Made by a program: the position numbers and the translations under genes. The notes beneath the pieces are model-generated. The model did not search any database, had not been told where the DNA came from, and saw only the letters and a list, made by a program, of their open reading frames with translations. Positions 1 to 12,200 of a stretch of DNA of 64,000 bases are shown here, one piece after another. Each line of letters starts with the position of its first letter. Position 1 is the stretch's first letter. Source of the DNA: Pieris napi (lineage: Eukaryota > Arthropoda > Insecta > Lepidoptera > Pieridae); the NCBI RefSeq assembly GCF_905475465.1, contig NC_062249.1:5282501-5346500 (forward strand), read 5' to 3'.

Positions 1-40
1 AATGTAACACGTGGCATTTTAATTAACATTTCGTCATTTA

Positions 41-166
41 AGATTTCAATAAATTATTTTGCATAAAATAGAAAATACTAATATTGAATAAATTCTCTAT
101 ACGAAATTTTAATTTAAAAATATAGAATTTCTATAAGGTAATTCGCCCTTCTCACTCTCTCTCAAT
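41..166. repeat. Inverted repeat arm, partner at 1401-1529
   Basis: This AT-rich stretch recurs in reverse complement at 1401-1529. Shared landmarks are a segment ending in ataaattattttgca, another around tagaatttctataagg, and a ttctcactctctctcaa block. The arms are diverged and carry small indels. They bracket the two most 3' Itpr exons seen in the window. They are probably two oppositely oriented copies of one dispersed repeat. Confidence 0.7.
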
Positions 167-292
167 TGGTCTCAATCACTCTCTCCCTTTCCTTGTGTTT
201 AAAGCTAAAGTTTGAATTCTAACTTTAAACCTTCATTTCGAACTGGCCGTCTTTCCACTATACAAACTTTTTATAGTACTGTGTTCACTAAC

Positions 293-3200
293 CTAACATA
301 ACTGCTCTGTGGCACGGGTGCGTCCGAGTGAGTCATTGTGGTAGGGTCCAATTCGAAGAGCGTCGCTATTTCTGACGAGTGCGGTACTGATATCAGCTGA
401 TATGCTGGTTCTAAGCCATCGTTGCTTGATTCTCTGCAAATCAATATATTTTTAGAGGCATTTTAATACATTCATTAAAAAACTATATAGGTAGTTTTCA
501 AATTACAGAGCATAATGCGACTCAGTGACGCACAATGCCGAATTATGCTGAAGCTTAATTGGAACGTGAATTAGTTTTCAAATTATTATTATTACTTATT
601 TTAAGTAATTTGGATTTTGATTATTTCATTAAAAATTTTTTACGTTTTGAGTAATTTTCTTTATTTTTATTCTCGTAATTATAAACAAATAAGATTGTGT
701 CCTTTTCTTCATCTTGATAAATATGTTCTTTGCCACGAAAGCATGGATGAGAAATGACGAAACGAAAGCCTTTTCAACAATAAATAATATTTAACTAACG
801 ATAATATATAAACAAAATTTCGATCAATGCCAACTTAAAGAAAAAACACTTGTCAATTTTCTGTCACTGAGTTGGTATTGATTGCGAGTGTCACGCGAGA
901 GCATTACTTTTGAGAGTGCTCAATAGTGCGAAGCGATGCTGTAGTTGGAACATTCAACGTTGAGCATTATGCCGCATAATGCGCTCTAGTGCTGTAATCG
1001 GAAAACTACCATAGCCTTTTGTCTGTTTTCAACATTTAAGATGTAAATTGTAAAGAAAGAAAAAAATTAAAAAGTTATGTAATTAAATGGTATTAACTTA
1101 CGAGGCTTTCGGGCAGGCTTCGGCGGCCAAGTAGTGCCCAGTAGCGAGGTGTTTAAACCTGAATATGGAGTTCCAGTGACCCGCACCTCCTCTGCATGGA
1201 TCGTGTTGGACCACCTAGCACAAAGTTTAACTTAGCATTTCATATATTCTATGTACAATGTCTAAATGTGTCCTATCGGGACGCCCAAAAAGGGTAATCA
1301 TCGCACACGTGTGCGTTGCCGGCCTTTGAGGAATAATGTTATTTATTTCTTTGTTTTTAATAGATTTCAAGTGAAAATTCTTAAGGCGCATGAGAGATGA
1401 GATTGAGAGAGAGTGAGAAGGGAAATAAAACCTTATAGAAATTCTATTTTTAAAATGAAAATTTCGTAAAGAGAATTTATGAAATATTATTATGTTATAT
1501 TATATGCAAAATAATTTATTAAAATCTCAAATAACTTCCTTTTTCCCTTCCTCTAAGTCTCGGAAATCTAAAGAGCGAAGATTTGTATAAATATGAACAA
1601 GAGTTAAAAATTTGTTTGCCAAAGAAGTTTCACTTCTGTCATGTGTACTTTGTGCGCACGCACTTTTTTTTAAAGGATAATCCTTTTCTTTCATTTAGTA
1701 GTTGTAGGAATACTAATAATTAATTCTTGATACAATATAAAAATTGCACAAATAGAGTTCTAACTTCAATAGTTTTGACCTAAAATTATTCGTATGTATA
1801 CTGGTTTTTTGCTATTGTGAATTTTTTCCCGCTCACCTCAATCTCCCACAACGCTTTACTACTGGTGGCGGCTGTGGCACTAGACCGGCCAGTGGTTCTC
1901 AAAAACACATGCTGTCTCTCTCTATACGCGTCCATGGTAAGAAACTTCTCTTGTTCGGCGTGGAAGAGTCGCACTACATCCCCACCTTTGAGGATCTCTT
2001 CTTGGTTCTCTTTGTGTTCTAAGAATAGAGTGACCTTCCAGGACGTTGACGAGTTTACTACGTTCACCTAGAAATTATAACCGCATTGTCAACACTTATC
2101 TTTACTGTGTTGTATAAAAGAAGAATTGATTAACAAAGACAGCTTGACAAAATCTACAGTTACGTACGTATACGTAACAAACATCCTTTATTTAAAAAAA
2201 ATTCTATAATATAATTCTTTGCTGTGCTACTTTACTCAAAAGGCAAATTCTATAGGGTATATCTGAATATGAAAATATTCAGAGTCTAGACTTAGCCAGA
2301 ACTGTCAAAAATGGCAGCATTTGACATACTTAGTATTACTATAGCGCTAAGTCTGGTCTTCTCTTTTCAACAGCCTGAGTTCGGAATTCTTTTAATTTTC
2401 GTAAAGTTTTATTTATGTGTCAAGTATAAAGTTTATTGTGTATTACAAATATGCTTATAAACAAATGAACATTTTAACACTATAAACGCTAATTTAATTA
2501 TTAATTAAAATGGTGAATTATTAAACTTAGGACTGGTTATTTAATTATGACTTCATTTAACACTCTTCATACCCTTACCTCCATACATCCACCATTATCT
2601 GGTAACTCGTGATTGGCAGACACATGAAGCACTTGTTGCCCAGCATTTACAGGGTTTAGGATCACTTTGTCGCCCACCACCACGTTGTCGCCTGAAAAAC
2701 AATGTTTATACTAAGTACTCTCTCGCATGTGTTGTCAAGCGCATTATACGCAAATACAAAATATAAAATACATTCTATAAAATGTAGGATGTAAGGTAAG
2801 GTATGATAGGAACCGTTCGGTGGACGTCGTTCACAATTTCAACTTAAAATAAAAAGCCGTGAGTACATATCTCTCCCCAATATATCCCTAACATGAAGAA
2901 AGGCACACAATTATTAGTCCTAAGTACTGGTAACTGGAACTATGAGAGAGATAATAACTTATACTTTGCATTTCAAAACACCCACACACTAAAAATTATA
3001 AAATTAAGGGCTTAGCTACTACATAAAATAGGCAAGAATTTAAAAAAAGTTCTAGTTAGACGGTCGTCTTCTTAGACGGTCTTCTGAATTAAAATATTAT
3101 GTATTTACTCATCAAAATTTATAAATAAAAAATAACATTACATGATACCCTCCTCTTTTCTCTTTAGATTTTAAAACTTTGAGATCCAAATTTCTACACT

Positions 3201-6200
3201 ATATTCACTTTTGTTAATACCTTAGCACATTTTGTTAATTAATAAAATAAGGGCGAAAAACAATCATCTTTAAAACTTACCCGTCGATCTGAGCTTATAA
3301 AAGGGGATAACATAAAACCACGATCCCTCGTTCCCATTCGCATCAAGATGTACACGCATCGCATTTTTTTCTAATAAAGCAGGCAATCTTTTATTCACCT
3401 GTAAAGTAAGTATGTTACATAAAGGTGAAATTGTATAGGAAATTATTTTTACGAAAAAAAACTTTCCATTACGAATTATTATTAATCGAGTACTCAATAG
3501 CAATATTTTTTAGTAATTAGAAGACGTAGAACATTAGAGACTGAGGCTGTGTGCACCAAATAACCACACTCGGCGTGGTAAGCGGTCGCAATTGCTGGCA
3601 GTGCCTCGGGCGCGTACGAATTTACTCAGAGAAGCACCATTTACGCGTGTCTTGCGCACCCTAAACATTATTGCTTGTGAGACTATATTTACGCCCGAAC
3701 CCAATAATCAATCCACAATCTCAGAGATCAGACGTGACAGTAGATCGATCTCCTATCTGCATCCCATTAACCAAACCCTACGAAGACAATCCATTTTTGG
3801 CGACGGATAAAATGCTCTTTGTCATTCCATTTTACCGAGTTCACTCATATTTGATAATCAATGTAAACCAAATAAAGTAAATAAAACAGTAAAAATAACA
3901 TTATATTTTAATGTTATGTTTAAAACATAACAAACAGATTTTTTAATTATTTAAAAAACTGGTATAAGTTAAAATTTGTTAATAAATAATTAATTGCATT
4001 ATTTACAATTAGTTATAAATAGGTTTAGGTTTTAAGTTTTTACTTGTTATGTTTATATTATGTTTTTAGTATAGTTTTCTATTGTATTAGTATTAAGTTA
4101 CTGCAAAAATAGGAAATAAGGAAAACAAATAAATAAATAAACCTTTACTTTTTATAAAAAGGGTAAGACTTTAAATAGTGCACTTATTCTTGAATATATT
4201 TATATATGATTCTGTATACTGAAGAAGATGGTATATATAGGTACTTCTAGTAACGATTAAGTCTACTTACAGTTAAATATTTGTTACTCTTGACGTGGAG
4301 TAGTTGAATGACACTACCATATTGCACTACTGTTCCGAGGACTTTTGTGTTTTCCATATCATTTTGCTTCTTTTCAATTTCCGCGGCATGCTGAAACAAT
4401 AAGTTTATAGCTATTAGTGTTAAATCTAGAGAAAACTTTGCCTTAAATAACATAAAACCTCTTTTGTCGGAATAAGCTAATTAAAGAGACATAATTTACT
4501 ATGTCATAAGTTATTTATCATTAAACGCGTTTTAATTCGAAAGTGTATAACAGAAAACAATATTAACAGAATCGATTTGAATCATGCCTAGCCTCTATTT
4601 TTAACCGACTTCAAAAAATCGATATGATGCGTATATTTTTTATAGAACAGGGGCTAATTGGCAGGAGGCCCTTATGTTATGTGATACCGACCATGGGCTC
4701 GCGATTGCGTTGCCGGTATTTTAAGAATTGGTACGCTCTTCTCTTTGAAGAATTGGGTAGGTGGTTCCAATAACGGCCGTATGTGTTTATAATTATTCGG
4801 ACAAAGGCGCTCTTATTATAAATCTCTTAATTTAAGAATGATTGAGAACTTCAATTCGATTATTTTATAAAAACCACTGTTCTTTTAAAAACACATTACG
4901 AAATGAGCAATAAATATTATCAATCTAAATACCACAAGATCTAATAGATCTGTCTAGGCATTTAATGGCTCCATCGATCAAAGTGTGTCGGCGGCAGAAC
5001 AAATAATATTTCATCACAATCTTTTAGATCTTCGAGAAATATTACACTTGGCAAAGAATTGTGCTTAAAAAATATCATTAGTCTTTGATTGTTATCTTTA
5101 TATAAGACTTCTACGCATATTAGGACAAATAGCTTTTAATAGAAAGCATTACGATGCGTTTATAAATATAGTGTTTGACAAATATCTAAGCTTGTGTTTC
5201 ACCTTATATGCGAAGTATGATATGATATGTACGATACAAATAATATAAGAATTGACTTTGACTAATAATGTAAAATTCCTTAAGACAAATTTGCGCGCCA
5301 TTGTGTGTGGCAGAATATGCGAACTTACGATTGTACCTTACACATTTTTGTACCATATTCTTGCAATAAATAAATTATTATTATTTAAAAAATAGGCTTG
5401 AGGCGCGTAATTTGAACTTCGAATTCGACCATAGTATGGAGCCTATTTATTATATAAATTCTCGTGTCACAGTTTTCGTTGCCATACTCCTCCGAAACGG
5501 CTTGACCGATTTTGATGAAATTTTTTGTGCTTATCCGGTATCTATGAGAATCGGCCAACATTTATTTTTCATCCCCCTAAATGTTAGGGGTAGTCCACCC
5601 CTAAATTTATTTTTTTATTTTTTAGACAAAATTTTTAATTTCTATTTTTTTATGATACAACATACAAAAGTACATACAACCACTAACTTTCACCCCTCTA
5701 CGATCAACCCCTATTTTTTTATTATAAATGATATACATGGCAAAACGACATTTGCCCGGTCAGCTAGTTTATTACAAAAAACTTACATAAACGCTTCAAC
5801 AATTAAGATAGTTTTAAAAATCCTAGTTTTTTACTAATTTCATTTCATTTATCCAGTCTCGGCACAGTAGACCGTGTTTCCATACTAGTAGTATATATTA
5901 ATAATAATTAGTCTATCTTGGCTAATAAACCGTATTTATTTAAAAATAGAATTCTACAAACACTATCACAGTACGATACCACTATTATATGCGGATTAAG
6001 TGGTTCAATCCGCAATGTATTGTGTTCAAGTACTTTAATCCCCTATTCAGCTACCTGCCGCAGTAATTGAGAGAGTTTAATTAATATATATTTATTAATA
6101 GTGTTCAATTGTTTGGAATCAATATAGGCAAACTAATTTGACAAGTTTTAGATTGTCGAGTTAGAGATCTAAATTTTAATATTATATTTTTTATAAATTT

Positions 6201-9200
6201 ATAATTGTATTGTGTGATAAAGACAATTGCTTAAATATTGTTAAGAGTTAGTTTAGTACAGCTAAAAGTTCCGGATTCAAGTGAAAGAATAATTGGGGTT
6301 TATATTTACACATTTACAGAATAGATACATATGAGGTACAATAGGAATCGCAAGGTTTGAAGCGAGATTACACTTCATATTTAAATATTTAAGAGTCAAG
6401 ACTGGGCGTTAAGTATTTTCCAGTATGTCAAAAACGTATTAGACCATACGGCTTTAGTACTAGTCTAAGGGTAAGTACTAAGAATGGTACAAAACCCTTG
6501 AGGTCCTTCGAATATTATCCATGAGCTATAGTTTTTCATACAAAAAGGAACAAGTGACGACCACCATCTACTTACATGTAGCCTCTTCAAAAGCCCCGTG
6601 TCTGTGTCGGCGTTGGCGTTCGCTGACTGCTTGGCAGTGTTCCAGAACTGCTTCTGTGCGGAGTACCGGTTCATAGGACATATTTTGAACAGACAATCTG
6701 AAATATATCAGGTGGGTTATATAAAAAATAAAATAATTCAACGGGATCATTTACGCCCGAACCCAATAACCTATAATCCAACATCTGAGATAGTAATCTT
6801 AATCCAAATGTTGAACCAAGTGTGGTAATAACCAATCGACGGATTTTAATAGCCATCTGTCGATACAAGCTAGCCGTATCGGTGTCTGTGGATAGACCTT
6901 TGTATGAAAATGACAGTTGACGAAAGCTCGATTTCAACAGTAAATTATCTTAACAGATGTTTTAAACATACACATGTATATTTTTATTATTTATGTTATT
7001 TGTACGGTTTTATTTGGCTTACATTGATTAGGTATCAAATATGAGTGTAAACGCGGTAAAATGGAACGACAAAGAGCATTTTATCCGTCGCCAAAAATGG
7101 ATTGCCTTCGTAGGGTTTGGTTATTGGGATGCAGATAGGAGATCGATCGACTGTCACGGTCTGATCTAAGATTGTTTTAAATCTGAGATTGTAGATTAAT
7201 TATTGGGTTCGGGTCATAGTGATTCGTAAGTTTCTAATGTATCACGCGGCTGTTACTGATTTGTATTATAAAATGTATAATAATATAATAGTGTGTAAAC
7301 ACGTTTAAAAATACATAATTTTGGATGAAGACACGTTTGTTTACAATTTACAAAAACCCAATTGTATAATTATGTATCAACCCGTGGTCATGCTTTGTGG
7401 CACTTTATAATTTTAAATCTAAATATAAAGTGTGGGCATAAATACTTTTTTTTAATAAGACAATTGATTTGAAAATTGAAATTTTGTTGTATTTAATAAT
7501 GCGATATTTTTTATAAATTTTATTTTTTTATAATAAGCATATATATATAAGGAGACGCTTCCAAGAACTAACATTCGTCTATCGAATACTATTCGTATAG
7601 CTATGTCGTCCTATTAAACAAAATTTATTAAATGACGTTTTACTATACAATTTACTTACTATTTTTACATAAACGGACTGTATACTCCAATTACGGTAAG
7701 TAATTAAAATGTAATGCGGGCACGGGCCAGCCTCTCTCGTCCTTCACAGAGTCTAATTACCAACCGTCGAACAAATTTTACTAAGATAATCTAGAATTAT
7801 ATATTACTCAGACTTAAAATCGATATATTATCGATATAGATAATGAAAAGTACTAATTAATATAATAAATACCTCGAAACTTCTTGGGTGGATCAGTTAG
7901 GTCGCCGGCTTCAGGGCAAACCACGCATCTGTCATCTACCAACCTAAAAATAATTTTACAATTAATTCTCAATTTTTTTTTGTTTTAGTATATGCAATTG
8001 CATTTTAACTTTAAATAATAATTAAGGATTATAAATAAATTAGACTGCCTCTGACCTAGTTTGGTCACATCCAAATTTACAAAAGGGGTTGAGGTTGAAG
8101 ACTTGAAGACCGTGGTTCGAATCTCGGTGAATAATCAAGCAGCCGAAATAGCAAATTATGCGTAGTAACTTCCGTTATAATAACCAGTCCTCGTAATTAC
8201 TATTTCTATATAAATTAAGCTATTAGACAGTTTGAAAAATGAAGTGTTATTAAGAGTAATCCGTATAAACATAACTTCAAAACTTTAATTTGTCAAAAAG
8301 TCCATACTGAAATGCTTGATACCTACTTCAGTCGCAAGACATAAAACGGTCACAGTTTAGTCGAATAGATTATGACCTATACTAGCATACTTGTAAATAA
8401 TATGTCTTCGTCCATCTAATCCTAACACTGTCTTGAATTTAATTACGTAAGAAACTGATTTTGATCAAAACATAATGTATGTATTTGTGTAATTTAAGAA
8501 TGATAATTAACACGTAAAAAACTTGAAGTTTGTTTACGTGGTATGACTCGTCATTTAGCGGCAAACGTTTAGGCCGGTTCTTAAAATTATGAATGATTAA
8601 ATAGAATAATCGGAAATGTTTTTTTTTAATCCCGACAAATAGGGAATTGGAAAGTTTTCTACGGATATACGAAATACAATAATTATAAATACAATAATTT
8701 TAAATATAGAACCCGAGCCTAAATTATGACTAGGGACAAACGGTTGGTAAACACTGTTTTATGGAATGTGTGAGGGTCTGCAACATGCTGACATTTTTTG
8801 TAGGCCTTGCGTCTTCCATCAATTGTTTACGAGACTATAAATACTAAATACGTCACTAATTTGACAACGTCATCATAGCATAGACTATATAACTACAAAA
8901 TCTAGAATACAGAGTATAGCTATATATAGGAACACGTTATACGCCAACACCCTAGTTCAATTTAGAAATCCAATTATGTTTTTTGTTTGGTTTATTTATA
9001 TCGGATTCTGTGAACATATGTGAGAGTTTGAATTGTCATTCTCAGAGATTCCTGTTTAGTATTTTGTTTATTGTATTTATGATTATATGTTTATGTGATA
9101 AAATAGACATCATCTTGCTAGCGATATAAACACAAATATGCTCGAAAGTCAATAGTGATAATAGCACTACCATGATTTTAAGTGATAAACCTTAACAATA

Positions 9201-12200
9201 ATGTATAGCGTCAAATTTTAATGAGCAGTGTTAGCCTAGTGATATCAGCCTGCGACTCTCATCCCGGAGGTCGTAGGTTCTATCCTAGCTGAGCACTAAT
9301 GGACTTTCTATGTGCGCTTTTAACACTTGCTCGTTTAGTTAAAACTATTATTTAAAAGAATAAATCTCCCTCCGGTTACGTTCAAAAAAATTTCATAAAG
9401 TTTTTACGTACACATTAGAGTTGAATAAAAACATGCAATATTAATACAACTTAAACTTAATTATGCTTAAAGTAAAACGTGAGTTACCTTTTTTTCCGTC
9501 GTGACCATAAAATTTATGTTAATCTAAGTTTCTGTATGGCCAACTTTATAAATAAATAAATAGATGAATACTAAGGGAAATAAAAACACAATATAACTAC
9601 TACTTCTACTAATCTCCTAGATTTAGCGCTACTAGAACTAAAGGATACAGATTCACACTAAACCATACCAGTCCGAAGAACTTCTGACAGTGTTTGTAAA
9701 AGAAATAAAAAGGTAGAAGAAAGTTAGAATGAAATAATATATAAATAAAATAACAAAAATCAATGTCAAATTTTATATCTATCACTAATAAGAGAAAAAT
9801 AATTATAAAATTAAAATAAATATTAAAGACGAAGCAAACATAACGAGTAATTAAGAGTTAAAAGTAAAATCTCTGTTAAAATATTCTTAACTAAAACATT
9901 ACTGCTAATTCTAGTATGTTTTTGTTTACATTAATATTTAAAGTTAGTCGTTAGTTCGTTCTGGCACAAAAGCAAGTCGATATTTACAAATATTATTAGT
10001 TTTAAATTACTTTTTCACAATGTCTGGATAAAATACCAAATAGTTATGCAACACATAAATTATTTGGAAGATAAATTGTGCTATTTGACATTCATCGGAC
10101 TCATAACTTATGATGGACTTTATGCTTAGAGTATTAAGCCAGAAAGGAGACGCCATCACTCGAACGATGCTAATTATTTTTTCTGCCAAAACATCGGCGG
10201 GGGACGAGGCACTCACACAGACAAAATTTTACTACAGAAACAAATTGCACAATGTTTGTACACACGCACACAAACCTAATTTGCCTACACAAGAGTAACC
10301 GCAACGCACACATTTAAAGAAATCGTATCTTTACACGTTACATGTACAGCACACATACGCAACAATCCCGACATAATTAGAGCTACCACCATGTCGATAA
10401 GGAATGTCGATAAAATTTATTTATTCAATCATTCAGTTGTTCATTCTATTCTGCAATAGCAGAAATATTCTAAAAAAATTTTTTTTCACACATGCGGTGG
10501 CAAATTGTGAACTAATGGCGCCACAAGCGACTGTACCCAAACTCTATGAATTGGTCAGTTTCAGTGTGTATAAGGATAAGTAGTGTCAAGTTCTTGCGTG
10601 ACTCAAGCTAATAACGGACTTTGGTTTGGGTACCGTCCCTCATGGCTTCATTAACTTTCACTAAGGTGAAGTAGTGCATCAAGAAGGACACTAGCGCTCC
10701 ATGTTTTTATTTATTTTATTTAAACAAACAACTGAATGTACATTGGACTTTTCTTTCTTCTTCTTCTTTTCTTTCTGTTTTCTGTTTTTGCGACAGTTGC
10801 ACCTTAGGAGAGTATGTTAGCGATGATTTCTAAAGTGTTTATAGCATTTCTAAAATATTTTAGAGAAAATTTGCAATACATTACTATACGGCTAATATTT
10901 AGAAGAAGTTATGCGCTGGTCTCCTCTATGACGCTCCATCCTAAATGTAATAAAATAGGCAATTAAAACAACGTACTTAAGAAAAAATATTTATTACAAA
11001 GAGGTTAAAAAGAACAACAGGGGGTTTCTAAACACATTGTCAATCAAAGTATTTATTTATATGAAAACATCATGTAACTGTATAATCATTTGACATTAAA
11101 AAAAAATATTTTTATTGCTACTACTTTTTTAAATAGCGTAATAGAAATCCCATGATGATTTTGAATTTAAAAATTTGAAACGACATAAGAAAACACAATT
11201 TTATTTTATACTAGGTACTAGTTTCATGTATGAAATAATAAGAACACTATTATTACTTACAAAATAGCGGATTTTGATAAGTTTTATTTAAATCTGCAAA
11301 TCCAGCAAAACTTTTTATTGATTTTTGAAGTGAATGAGTTTTGTGAATATATGACGGATACATTTTTTTGGATCCTTTTTCTTAGAAAGGTAAGTGATTC
11401 TCGTGTTTACATATTTTTCCATAACAACCTTTGCCAGTTCTATGTTATGCGTCACATAATCGTTGTCAAAATAATGTTCCTCAATAGAATGAAAGAATGT
11501 TTTCCCTACAAGTTTTTTTAAAGTTTGAATAACAATTCGTTTAGTGTTGTATTTAGGATCAACTTTTTTATCCGACGTAAGTGTGGCTCTAATCTCGAAT
11601 TCACAAAAGCGACATAAAGATATTACCTCTTCTGAGGCATACATTAAGCCACCTCTACTTTTTTGATAAATCAAGCTTTCTTTACACTGCACGCCTAAAA
11701 GAGCCTTGACGCAGATACTGCATTTGATTTTTTTAATGATAGAAAAAACCACGTAGCCCGCTATGTATTTCACTACTTCCTCGCCGAAAGGAGATAAGTA
11801 TGTGTAGCTATCTATATCTGTAAGTATCTGTTCCTCTGTGATGGAAAATTGTTTATCTGCCTCTAAATTAATACAGAATGACAAAGATGTGTCGTTGATT
11901 TTTTTTATCCCTGAAGAACAATCTAAAATTGATATTTTTTCTAAAGGAATACAATTTGTACCTCGTTCATTTCGGTTTAGCTCTGTGTGTACCAATAGTT
12001 TCTTATATATTGCTTCGAGTTGTCGCGCTGTGGGATTATCATTATACCCGCCATGGCTACGAACATTGGAAAAAAAAAATTCTATATGATCTTGGCTGAT
12101 CTTATGTAAGGGCAGATACGTAAGTATTGTGCCTTGGTCTAACACTAAACTTTTGAACAACTTTTTTGCACTTTCAATGCACACGCAAAAACCTAAAAAA

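Noticed and set aside
5412..5837. 141-codon ORF
   Set aside because: Spans the Helitron-like repeat and its AT-rich interior; no domain resemblance.
10007..10298. Two ORFs near 10.1 kb
   Set aside because: Both straddle the end of the P-like element (10125) and have no recognisable protein.
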